From Nocardia suismassiliense (GTDB taxonomy: Bacteria; Actinomycetota; Actinomycetes; Mycobacteriales; Mycobacteriaceae), in assembly GCF_900269665.1 (NCBI RefSeq), contig NZ_LT985361.1, positions 2,738,701 through 2,802,700 of the forward strand: 64,000 nt of DNA, written 5' to 3'. Positions 48,964 through 56,778 of this stretch are shown one piece after another. A program made the position numbers and the translations under genes. Under the pieces are notes generated by a model. It searched no databases. It saw nothing but the letters and a program-made list of their open reading frames with translations, and was not told the DNA's origin. Numbering within the stretch: position 1 is the first letter of the stretch; each line of letters opens with the position of its first letter.

Positions 48964-49209
48964 ATGACAGCACTGTCAGCCCAGGACCTCCGCGATCACA
49001 CCGCAGAGGTCTTGCGCCGCGTCGAAGCGGGTGAAGAGATCGAAATCTGGCGGGACCACCGTCCAGTAGCGAAGATCGTCCCCATACCTCGGCGACGGCA
49101 ATGGATTCCCGCCTCGGAGATACTTCAGGAATTGGTTCGTCTCGGTCCTGACCCGACCGGCCTCGGCGGGAGTTGCCAGAAGCGTTGGACGACGGACGAT
49201 CTGACGTAG
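48964..49209 (+). CDS. Type II antitoxin, Phd/YefM-like, without adjacent toxin
   Basis: This 81-residue protein begins MTALSAQDLRDHTAEVLRRV, the Phd/YefM-type DNA-binding fold. VEAGEEIEIWRDHRPVAKIVP follows, and it ends in the toxin-binding tail KRWTTDDLT typical of VapB partners of PIN toxins. A toxin gene would be expected within a few bases downstream. Instead a hairpin and a convergent esterase gene follow, so this is an orphan antitoxin. I chose ATG 48964. Confidence 0.8.
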   Translation: MTALSAQDLRDHTAEVLRRVEAGEEIEIWRDHRPVAKIVPIPRRRQWIPASEILQELVRLGPDPTGLGGSCQKRWTTDDLT

Positions 49210-49223
49210 CGGGGTCGGCGGCA

Positions 49224-49258
49224 GACCCGGCCCCCCTCAACGCTGTGGTGGCCGGGTC
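49224..49258. terminator. Terminator-like hairpin, copy A
   Basis: GACCCGGCC (49224-49232) pairs with GGCCGGGTC (49250-49258). The arms, part of the loop and the flank (GTGGCCGGGTCCG) resemble the hairpin at 50336-50384. It lies between the antitoxin and the convergent esterase gene. Confidence 0.65.
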
Positions 49259-49347
49259 CGCCGATAGGTGGGTTACCCCATGGTGATTGGATCGGAAACC
49301 TCGGATTGGCGCGGGGATCTTGGTGGGGCGCTGGGGGTTTGGGGGTT

Positions 49348-50283
49348 TCAGCAGGTTTGGGCTGGTGGGGGCATGCGGTGGGCGAGGAGGAAACGCATGA
49401 GGTTGCGTTGGATTTCTATGCCGTGATCTTGCTGGAGCAGGCCGGCGCCGAGGGCGTGCTCGGCGAGTAGGGGGGTGGTGAATTGGGCCAGTTCGCAGCC
49501 GCGGGGGCTGGCGTAGTGCTCGACGGTGAGGGGGATCGGCAGGCCGGGGCCGATGACGAGAACCTGGGTGCTGGTCGGTAGTGCGGGTGCGGAACCCGGG
49601 TCGGCGAGGTTGTCGGCGGCGAGCCATTGGGCGAGGTTCGTGCGTCCGATGACGATGTTGCTGATCTGGTCGAAGAGGGTTTGCAGGAAGAAGGCGGGCA
49701 TGGGGCGGGCGCGGGGGCCCATCGCGTCGATGATCGCCTGCCCGTCGAGCCTGGTTCGGTACGGCGCGCCCGCCATGGGGGCGATGGCCGCGTACAGGTC
49801 GGGGTAGGTGGCGCCGAGGTTGGTGACCGTCGCGCCGCCCGCGGAGTAGCCGCCGAGGTAGACGCGGGCGCGATCGAGCTGGAACTGCTCGATGAGCGCG
49901 GTGGTGATACCGGCGATGATGGACGGCTCACCCTGACCGCGCTGCTGATTCTCGGCCTTGTCCCAGTTCCAGCACTGCTGCCGGTTCGCCGCTTGATCTT
50001 GCAGCGGATACGCGAGTACGAAACCCATCTCGTCGGCCACCCGGGTGAGCGAGAAGCCGGACGGCCGGGGGTGGGCGAGCGGATCGTCGCACCCGTGCAG
50101 ATACACCATGAGCGGTTTGCCCGCGGTCGCACCGGGCGGCACATGCAGGTAGTAGCAGCGGGTGCCCGCGTCATTGGTGAAGCAGCGCCGATCGATCTGC
50201 GCCTGCGCCCCTGGCATGCCGGCCAGCAGATAGGCGGCGATCAGCAGGAGGACGGCGGACAGGCGAAGCTCGGTGACTCGCAC
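49348..50283 (-). CDS. Secreted esterase, PHB depolymerase family
   Basis: This exported alpha/beta-hydrolase of the poly(3-hydroxybutyrate) depolymerase/feruloyl-esterase type is 311 residues. It has a signal peptide (cleavage likely after AQA at residue 28), the oxyanion segment YLHGCDDP, the nucleophile Ser147 in GGYSAGG, and a C-terminal His in LLQQDHGIEIQRNLM. Cys34/Cys43 and other cysteines suggest disulfides. It lacks a substrate-binding or linker domain, so soluble ester substrates are as likely as polymer. Terminator-like hairpins flank it on both sides. Confidence 0.85.
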   Translation of the reverse strand: MRVTELRLSAVLLLIAAYLLAGMPGAQAQIDRRCFTNDAGTRCYYLHVPPGATAGKPLMVYLHGCDDPLAHPRPSGFSLTRVADEMGFVLAYPLQDQAANRQQCWNWDKAENQQRGQGEPSIIAGITTALIEQFQLDRARVYLGGYSAGGATVTNLGATYPDLYAAIAPMAGAPYRTRLDGQAIIDAMGPRARPMPAFFLQTLFDQISNIVIGRTNLAQWLAADNLADPGSAPALPTSTQVLVIGPGLPIPLTVEHYASPRGCELAQFTTPLLAEHALGAGLLQQDHGIEIQRNLMRFLLAHRMPPPAQTC

Positions 50284-50335
50284 ACCGGAAGCCTAACTGC
50301 TGGCCGCCTGATCAGGCATGACCTCGATTCCCTGG

Positions 50336-50384
50336 GCGACGGACCCGTCCCCTCATCGCCATTTCGGGTGGCCGGGTCCGTCGC
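50336..50384 (-). terminator. Terminator-like hairpin, copy B, after acs
   Basis: GCGACGGACCCG (50336-50347) pairs perfectly with CGGGTCCGTCGC (50373-50384) around a 25-nt loop. It lies 12 nt past the acs stop on the - strand and shares sequence with the hairpin at 49224-49258. Confidence 0.7.
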
Positions 50385-50395
50385 GGGAGCGGGTG

Positions 50396-52339
50396 CTACC
50401 CGCGGGCGATGGCCTCGAAAACCTTGGGATCGACCAAGGTCGAGGTATCGCCCAGCTCGCGCCCCTCGGCGATGTCGCGCAGCAGCCTGCGCATGATCTT
50501 GCCGCTGCGCGTTTTGGGCAGCTCAGGGACGAGATGGATTTCGCGCGGCCGCGCGATGGGGCTGATCTCCTGCGACACCGCGCGTTTCAGCTCGGTGACG
50601 AGCGCGTCGCCGGTGTCCTTGCCTTCGGCAGTCAGGATGACGAAGGCGACGATGGCCTGTCCGGTGGTCTCGTCGGTGGCACCGACCACCGCGGCCTCGG
50701 CGACGGCCGGGTGCCCCACGAGCGCGGATTCGACTTCGGCGGTGGAGATCCGGTGGCCGGACACGTTCATCACGTCGTCCACCCGGCCGAGCACCCACAG
50801 GTCGCCGTCGGCGTCGAGCTTGGCCCCGTCACCGGCGAAATACCAGCCGTCACCGGCGAATCGGTCCCAGTAGGTCGTCCGGAAGCGCTCCATGTCGCCC
50901 CAGATGCCGCGCAGCATCGACGGCCACGGCTGGTCGAGCACCAGCAGTCCGGCTGCGCCGCGGTCGAGTTCGGTGCCGTCGTCGTCGACCACCTTCGCCG
51001 AGATACCGGGCAGCGGTGCCATCGCCGCGCCGGGCTTGGTCGCGGTGACGCCGGGCAGCGGCGAGATCATGATGGCGCCGGTCTCGGTCTGCCACCAGGT
51101 GTCCACGATCGGTGTCCGGTTGCCGCCGATGACTTCTCGGTACCAGCGCCAGGCTTCGGGGTTGATCGGCTCACCGACGCTGCCGAGCAGGCGCAGCGAG
51201 GACAGATCGTGCGCGTCGGGGATCTGGCGACCCCACTTCATGAAGGTCCGCACCAGGGTGGGTGCCGTGTAATAGATACTGACGCCGTACTTTTCGATGA
51301 TCTGGAAATGCCGGTGCTCGTCCGGCGAATTGGGCGTGCCCTCGTAGATCACCTGGGTGGCGCGGTTGGACAGTGGTCCGTAGACGATGTAGCTGTGTCC
51401 GGTGACCCAGCCGATGTCGGCGGTGCACCAGTAGACGTCTTGTCCCGCTTTGTGATCGAAGACGTGGTGGTGGGTGTAGGACGCCTGGGTGAGGTAGCCG
51501 CCGGAGGTGTGCAGGATGCCCTTGGGCTTGCCGGTGGTGCCGGAGGTGTAGAGGATGAACAGCGGGTGCTCGGCATCGAACGCCTGCGCCTCGTGCTCCG
51601 GCGAGGCATCGGTGACGGTGTCGTGCCACCACAGGTCGCGTCCTTCGGTCCACGGCACCTCGATGTTGGTGCGCCGCACCACGAGAACGTGCTCGACGGT
51701 CGACGGCGCACCACCGAGCGCCTCGTCGACGGCCGCTTTGAGCGGTGCCGCGGTGCCGCGCCGCCATTGCCCATCGGTGGTGATCACCAGCCGTGCCCCG
51801 GCGTCGTCCACCCGCTGGCGCAGCGCGGTGGGGGAGAAGCCGGCGAACACCACCGAATGGGTGAGACCGAGCCGGGCGCAGGCCAGCATCGACACGATGG
51901 CCTCGGGGACCATAGGCATGTAGATGGCGACCCGGTCGCCCGCGCGCAGCCCCAACTCTGTCAAATAGTTTGCCGCCCTGCACACCTCGTCGCGCAGTTC
52001 GCCGTAGGTGATATCGCGTGAGTCGCCGGGCTCGCCTTCCCAGTGAATGGCGACCTGGTCACCGTGCCCGTCCAGCACGTGCCGGTCGACGCAGTTGTAA
52101 GCGACGTTGAGCTTGCCGCCGACAAACCACTGCGCGACCGGCGCGCCACTCCAGTCCAGAACCTGCGTCCACGGCTGTTCCCAGTACAGCCGGTTCGCCT
52201 GCTCGGCCCAGAATTCCAGCCGATCCGCTGCCGCGCGGTCGTAGAGGCCCGCATCGGCGTTGGCCGTCGCAACGAAAGTTTCGCTGGGCGGGTAGGACAC
52301 CGGTGTGGTGTCGCGGGCATCGGTGGTTGCGCTGGTCAC
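50396..52339 (-). CDS. acs: Acetyl-coenzyme A synthetase
   Basis: Acs activates acetate to acetyl-CoA via acetyl-AMP. The 647-residue protein has the P-loop YTSGTTGKPKG (264-274), the WWQTETGAIM motif, the hinge GRVDDVMNVSGHRI, and the conserved C-terminal PKTRSGK with K614. In other bacteria the matching lysine is inactivated by acetylation. It is the last gene of a DUF485-actP-acs operon; 51 bp separate it from actP. Confidence 0.97.
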   Translation of the reverse strand: MTSATTDARDTTPVSYPPSETFVATANADAGLYDRAAADRLEFWAEQANRLYWEQPWTQVLDWSGAPVAQWFVGGKLNVAYNCVDRHVLDGHGDQVAIHWEGEPGDSRDITYGELRDEVCRAANYLTELGLRAGDRVAIYMPMVPEAIVSMLACARLGLTHSVVFAGFSPTALRQRVDDAGARLVITTDGQWRRGTAAPLKAAVDEALGGAPSTVEHVLVVRRTNIEVPWTEGRDLWWHDTVTDASPEHEAQAFDAEHPLFILYTSGTTGKPKGILHTSGGYLTQASYTHHHVFDHKAGQDVYWCTADIGWVTGHSYIVYGPLSNRATQVIYEGTPNSPDEHRHFQIIEKYGVSIYYTAPTLVRTFMKWGRQIPDAHDLSSLRLLGSVGEPINPEAWRWYREVIGGNRTPIVDTWWQTETGAIMISPLPGVTATKPGAAMAPLPGISAKVVDDDGTELDRGAAGLLVLDQPWPSMLRGIWGDMERFRTTYWDRFAGDGWYFAGDGAKLDADGDLWVLGRVDDVMNVSGHRISTAEVESALVGHPAVAEAAVVGATDETTGQAIVAFVILTAEGKDTGDALVTELKRAVSQEISPIARPREIHLVPELPKTRSGKIMRRLLRDIAEGRELGDTSTLVDPKVFEAIARG

Positions 52340-52390
52340 GCGATATCTCCTAACGAGAGCACAAGGGGGACAACGACTATCCGACAGGGG

Positions 52391-54028
52391 TCAGTGCACC
52401 ACCGCCCTTTCGGCGCCGACGCCGGTGAGCGAGCGGACCTCCATCTCGGCGGCCTTGGCGGGGTTCTCATCGGCCTTGCCGAGCAAGGTCCCGACGATGC
52501 CGAGCACGAAAGCCAGTGGGATGGAGACGATTCCGGGGTTGGACAGCGGGAAGTAGTCGAAATCGAAGTTGGACAGCATCGAGGTCTTGGTGCCGGACAC
52601 CGCGGGGGAGAAGACGATCAGCACGATGGTGGAGATCAAGCCGCCGTACATGCTGAACAGTGCGCCGGTGGTGTTGAACCGCTTCCAGAACAGCGAGTAC
52701 AGGATGGTCGGCAGGTTCGCCGCCGCGGCCACCGCGAACGCCAGCGCCACCAGGAACGCGATGTTCTGGCCGTTGGCGAGGATGCCGAGGCCGATCGCGA
52801 GCACGCCGATCACGACGGCGGTGATCCGGGAGACCCGCACCTGCTTGTCGTCATCGATCTTGCCCTTCTTGATGACTCCCGCGTAGATGTCATGCGCGAA
52901 CGAGGTCGCCGCGGTGATGGTGAGGCCCGCGACCACCGCGAGGATGGTGGCGAACGCGACCGCGGAGATGATGCCGAGCAGGATCACGCCACCGAGTTCG
53001 AACGCCAGCAGCGGCGCCGCGGAGTTCTGCCCGCCCGCCGCGGCCAGGATCCGGTCCGGGCCGACGATCGCGGCGGCACCGTAGCCGAGCACCAGGGTGA
53101 ACAGGTAGAACGCGCCGATCAGACCGATCGCCCACACAACTGACCGGCGCGCCTCCTTCGCGGTCGGCACGGTGTAGAAGCGCATCAGCACGTGCGGGAG
53201 ACCCGCGGTGCCGAGCACCAGCGCCAGACCGAGAGACAGGAAGTTGATCTTCGAGGTGGCGCTGCCGCCGTACTGTGCGCCGGGGGCGAGCACGTCACGG
53301 GCGGCCACACCCTTGTTCGTCGACTCGGACACGTGCTGCTGCGCCGAGCCGAGAATGCCGGACAGGTTGAAGCCGAACTTGGCGAACACCATGACCGTCA
53401 TCAGTCCGGCACCGGCGATCAGCAGCACGGCCTTGATGATCTGCACCCAGGTGGTGCCCTTCATGCCGCCGACCAGCACGTACACGATCATCAGCACGCC
53501 GACCACGGCGATCACGACGGCCTGCCCGGCCTTGCTGGAGATGTCGAGCAGCAGTGCGACCAGACCACCGGCACCGGCCATCTGCGCGAGCAGATAGAAC
53601 AGCGAGACCGCGAGGGTGGTCAACGCCGCGGCGGTGCGCACCGGCCCTTGCTTGAGCCGGAAGCTCAACACGTCGGCCATGGTGAATTTGCCGGTGTTCC
53701 TGAGCATCTCGGCGACCAGCAGCAGGGCGACCAGCCAGGCGACGAGGAACCCGATGGAGTACAGGAACCCGTCGTAGCCGTATACCGCGATGGCGCCTGC
53801 GATGCCGAGAAAGCTTGCGGCGGAGAGGTAGTCACCCGCGATGGCAACGCCGTTCTGCGGCCCGGAGAAACCGCGGCCGCCGGTGAAGAAGTCGGCGGCG
53901 GTGGCGTTGTTGCGGCTGGCCCGGATGACGACGACCATGGTGATCGCGACGAAGACGCCGAAGATCGCCATGTTGGCGATCGGGTTGCCGATGGTGGCAC
54001 TGGCGGCGTAGGTGCTGACGTGATTCAC
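52391..54028 (-). CDS. actP: Acetate/monocarboxylate cation symporter ActP-like (SSS family)
   Basis: This sodium:solute symporter of the ActP/MctC type takes up acetate, pyruvate or propionate. The GTG at 54028 overlaps the DUF485 stop (GTGA) and gives 545 residues with about 13 membrane helices. Family segments include GDYLSAASFLGIAGAIAVYGYDGFLY, GMKGTTWVQIIKAVLL, TAGLPHVLMRFYTVP and a lumenal insert near residues 185-225. The operon with acs supports acetate as a main substrate. Confidence 0.93.
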   Translation of the reverse strand: MNHVSTYAASATIGNPIANMAIFGVFVAITMVVVIRASRNNATAADFFTGGRGFSGPQNGVAIAGDYLSAASFLGIAGAIAVYGYDGFLYSIGFLVAWLVALLLVAEMLRNTGKFTMADVLSFRLKQGPVRTAAALTTLAVSLFYLLAQMAGAGGLVALLLDISSKAGQAVVIAVVGVLMIVYVLVGGMKGTTWVQIIKAVLLIAGAGLMTVMVFAKFGFNLSGILGSAQQHVSESTNKGVAARDVLAPGAQYGGSATSKINFLSLGLALVLGTAGLPHVLMRFYTVPTAKEARRSVVWAIGLIGAFYLFTLVLGYGAAAIVGPDRILAAAGGQNSAAPLLAFELGGVILLGIISAVAFATILAVVAGLTITAATSFAHDIYAGVIKKGKIDDDKQVRVSRITAVVIGVLAIGLGILANGQNIAFLVALAFAVAAAANLPTILYSLFWKRFNTTGALFSMYGGLISTIVLIVFSPAVSGTKTSMLSNFDFDYFPLSNPGIVSIPLAFVLGIVGTLLGKADENPAKAAEMEVRSLTGVGAERAVVH

Positions 54029-54381
54029 GCGTGGCCCCCCTCGAGCTGGTTGCGAATGGCCGCCGCACGCGGATCCAGTTCCCGGTTGGCGAACCGGACG
54101 TAGAGCGCGGTGATGGCGAAGGTGGAGACGAATTGCCCGAGGCCGAGCAGCAATCCGACGTTGATGTTGCCGAAGACCTTCGTCGCCATGAAGTCGTGCG
54201 CGTAGGCGCCGAGCAGCACGTAGCTGAGGTACCACAGCAGGAACAGGGCGGTCATCGGAAATACGAAGCGGCGCAGTCGGTTTCGTAACTCTTGAAAGTC
54301 CGGGCTGGCTTGTACTTCGACGAATTCGTCTGCACTCGGCGTGCGCCGCGGGGCGCTGCCGTCGAGTTCTGTACTTGTCAT
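54025..54381 (-). CDS. DUF485 family membrane protein (symporter partner)
   Basis: This small membrane protein of the YjcH/DUF485 type is nearly always encoded with ActP symporters; the role is not proven. I chose the ATG at 54381 (AGGA five bases upstream); an ATG at 54402 would add seven residues. The 118-residue product has two membrane helices (FPMTALFLLWYLSYVLLGAYA and VGLLLGLGQFVSTFAITALYV), with conserved SPDFQELRNRLRRFVFP before the first. Confidence 0.88.
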   Translation of the reverse strand: MTSTELDGSAPRRTPSADEFVEVQASPDFQELRNRLRRFVFPMTALFLLWYLSYVLLGAYAHDFMATKVFGNINVGLLLGLGQFVSTFAITALYVRFANRELDPRAAAIRNQLEGGHA

Positions 54382-54489
54382 GGTCGTCCTAGCTTGTGAC
54401 ATGGCTTACTTGTTCAGCACGGTAGCCAGGCGTTCGTGAGGAAAGAATGATGTGGCCTGGGTCACTCCGGGAAGGCGGCCGATTGTGCG

Positions 54490-54519
54490 GTGAACGGTTG
54501 CTCCGATGCGACGAACGGT
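54490..54519 (-). promoter_or_regulatory. LytTR-type binding site upstream of DUF485-actP-acs
   Basis: On the - strand, ACCGTTCGT (54519-54511) and ACCGTTCAC (54498-54490) are 9-bp direct repeats with a 12-bp spacer. The first matches the published LytTR half-site consensus [TA][AC][CA]GTTN[AG][TG] at every position and the second misses only the last. The spacing is canonical. A TACCGT -10 candidate (54424-54419) would put the site about 80 bp upstream of transcription start. The adjacent LytTR regulator is the likely binder. Confidence 0.65.
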
Positions 54520-54537
54520 CGGGCCCGGTGCGCCGGC

Positions 54538-56292
54538 TCAGTTGGAGCGCAGGCTGCGTTCGCGGTCGGCGCCCATGCCGAGCCGCTCGGGGGCGTGCAT
54601 GCGCACGAAGATGTGGCCGACCCGGCGTGGGCCCGGTCCGCGAGTCGCCTTGCTGACCAGCATCATCGCCGCAAACGCCAGCGGGACACTGATCGCCGCG
54701 GGGTAGCCGAGCAGCGCGGCGGGCCAGCCGCCCGCCACCTCGTCGGACAGCCCGCCGGTCACCGAAACCACCGTCGCGCCACCGGCGGCCAGCCCACCGG
54801 CGATCAGCCCGGCCGCCGCGCCCGCCGCGGTGAGGCCCCGCCACCAGATGCCGAGTACCAGCAGCGGGCACAGGGTCGAGGCGGCCACCGCGAACGCGAG
54901 ACCGACCGTGCGCGACAGGTCCAGCGAGGCCACCGTGAGCGAAAGAGCAAGCGGCACAGCGCCTGCGACCACCGCGGCGGCGCGGAAGTCGCGGATCCGC
55001 CCGCGCAGCATGTCGGTGCTGAGCACGCCCGCGATGCTCACCAGCAAGCCCGACGAGGTGGACAGGAACGCCGCGATCGCACCTGCGGCGACCAGCGCGG
55101 CCAGCAATTGTCCTGGCAGACCGGCGACTACCGAGCCCGGCAGCAGCACGACGGCGGCGTCGGAGGTGCCGGTGATCAGCAGCTGTGGCACGTACAGCCG
55201 CGCGAAAACTCCTAGCAGCACCGGGAATAGGTAGAACACGCCGACCAGCCCGATCACCGCCAGCGCGGTCGCTCGCGCGGCCCGTCCGTCCGGATTGGTA
55301 TAGAAGCGCACCAGCACGTGGGGCAAGCCCATGGTGCCCAGGAAGGTCGCGATGATGAGCGAATAGACCTGGTACGTCGGATGAGTGCCGCCGAAGCCGC
55401 CGCCCGGCTCCAGCCATTCGGCGCCATTCGCGGGTGCTCCGGCCACCACCGGCACCGCGGCTCCCGCCTCCAATACCAATTCGGTGCCCGCCGAAAGTTT
55501 GTGCGCGCCGGGGGCCAGCAGCACCTGACCGCCCACCGGCCGGTCGTCGAGTGTTCCGGTGATCGAAACCTGTTGTGGCGCAGCGACCTGCACCACCACG
55601 GCGGTGCGCACGTCCACCACCGTGCGCTCGGTGACCACCGGGGGAGCGGGCGCGCCGAGCTGCTGGTCCGCGGCGAAGAAATGGCCGAGCAGCACCAGCG
55701 CCGGAATTGCCACCGCGGTCAACTTCAACCAGTACTGGAACGCCTGCACCAGCGTGATCGACCGCATGCCGCCGCCCGCCACGTTCGCTATCACGATCGA
55801 CCCCACCGCCGCCGCACCCACCCAGTCGGGCACGCCGAGCAGCGTATGCAACGTCAACCCGGCGCCCTGGAACTGCGGAATCAGATACACCGCGCACACG
55901 AGCACCACCACCAGCGCGGCCAGCCTGCGCAGTCGGACCGAGCCCAAACGGAATTCGGCGAAGTCGGGCACCGTGTAGGCCCCTGACCGTCGCAAGGGCG
56001 CCGCGACGAACAGCAGCAGCGACAGGTACCCGGCGGTGAAACCCACCGGGTACCACAGGGCGTCCGCGCCGTACTTCGCGATCAACCCGGCAACGCCGAG
56101 AAACGAAGCGGCCGAGAGGTATTCACCGGAGATGGCCGCCGCATTCCAGCCGGACCGGACGCTGCGAGAGGCGACGAGGAAGTCGGAGGTGGTGCGCGCC
56201 AGGCGAACTCCGTAAGCGCCGATCGCCACGGTGGCGAGGGCCGCGAAGATCAGCGCCAGCATGGTCAGCACCGGCACGGAGCCCGCCGTCAC
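54538..56292 (-). CDS. Second Na+/solute symporter (SSS family)
   Basis: This is a 584-residue sodium:solute symporter related to ActP. I chose GTG 56292, preceded by GGGCGGGGG; an upstream in-frame GTG (56328) lies inside a palindromic repeat. It has about 13 helices, with DFLVASRSVRSGWNAAAISGEYLSAASFLG, GGMRSITLVQAFQYWLKL and MGLPHVLVRFYTNP. A large extracytoplasmic insert (about residues 220-310, Val/Ala/Pro-rich) is unusual. It lies in an operon with a small membrane partner, a LytTR regulator and a LytS-like kinase. A monocarboxylate substrate is inferred. Confidence 0.88.
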   Translation of the reverse strand: MTAGSVPVLTMLALIFAALATVAIGAYGVRLARTTSDFLVASRSVRSGWNAAAISGEYLSAASFLGVAGLIAKYGADALWYPVGFTAGYLSLLLFVAAPLRRSGAYTVPDFAEFRLGSVRLRRLAALVVVLVCAVYLIPQFQGAGLTLHTLLGVPDWVGAAAVGSIVIANVAGGGMRSITLVQAFQYWLKLTAVAIPALVLLGHFFAADQQLGAPAPPVVTERTVVDVRTAVVVQVAAPQQVSITGTLDDRPVGGQVLLAPGAHKLSAGTELVLEAGAAVPVVAGAPANGAEWLEPGGGFGGTHPTYQVYSLIIATFLGTMGLPHVLVRFYTNPDGRAARATALAVIGLVGVFYLFPVLLGVFARLYVPQLLITGTSDAAVVLLPGSVVAGLPGQLLAALVAAGAIAAFLSTSSGLLVSIAGVLSTDMLRGRIRDFRAAAVVAGAVPLALSLTVASLDLSRTVGLAFAVAASTLCPLLVLGIWWRGLTAAGAAAGLIAGGLAAGGATVVSVTGGLSDEVAGGWPAALLGYPAAISVPLAFAAMMLVSKATRGPGPRRVGHIFVRMHAPERLGMGADRERSLRSN

Positions 56293-56321
56293 CGAACCCC
56301 CGCCCGACCAGCTGGCCAATG

Positions 56322-56391
56322 CGCACACCTTTTGATTTCGAGCACACGGATTCGCATGCGATTCGGTATGCGGGAAATCGAAAGGTGTGCG
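56322..56391. repeat. Palindromic repeat element, copy 2
   Basis: CGCACACCTTTTGATTTC (56322-56339) pairs with GAAATCGAAAGGTGTGCG (56374-56391) with one mismatch. The core contains GCATGCGATTCGGTATGCG, which matches the core of 27307-27382 apart from two substitutions. It lies between the small membrane partner and the symporter, and its left end reaches an alternative start of the symporter. Confidence 0.75.
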
Positions 56392-56418
56392 GCTCCGTCT
56401 GTCGGGTGGTTGTGCATG

Positions 56419-56778
56419 TCAGTCCTCGGCCAGGTCGAGGAAGTCTTGTTCGTTGCGTTCGGCCAGGCGGACGTACAACCGCCCGGCCAGGTACAGCAGC
56501 GGGTAGACCGCGACGCCGAGCAGCAGCCACGGCAGGCGCATGCCGAACACCACGATCGAGCCGATCGAGCCGATCCCGAAAAGCACAGGGAGCGCGCACA
56601 ATACGACCACGATGACCAAACCGAGGCGCAACGCGAGCCCGAGTTGAGCCCGGATCAGGCCGCCGATCAGCGCCTCGCCGATCTCGGTCTGCTCGACCAC
56701 CTCCATCCTGGTGCGCACGCGTCGTGCGCCGCGACGTTCGGACAGCACAACGCGCTGCCGGGGCTGCGGTCCGGTCAT
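56419..56778 (-). CDS. Small two-helix membrane protein, likely symporter subunit
   Basis: A 119-residue protein starts at the ATG at 56778, overlapping the LytTR gene stop (ATGA). The N-terminal ~45 residues are cytoplasmic and basic (RQRVVLSERRGARRVRTRMEVVEQTEIGEAL). Two helices follow (LALRLGLVIVVVLCALPVLFG and LPWLLLGVAVYPLLYLAGRLY), with a short acidic tail. By position it parallels the DUF485 partner of ActP, though the sequence is different. Role inferred from context. Confidence 0.8.
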   Translation of the reverse strand: MTGPQPRQRVVLSERRGARRVRTRMEVVEQTEIGEALIGGLIRAQLGLALRLGLVIVVVLCALPVLFGIGSIGSIVVFGMRLPWLLLGVAVYPLLYLAGRLYVRLAERNEQDFLDLAED

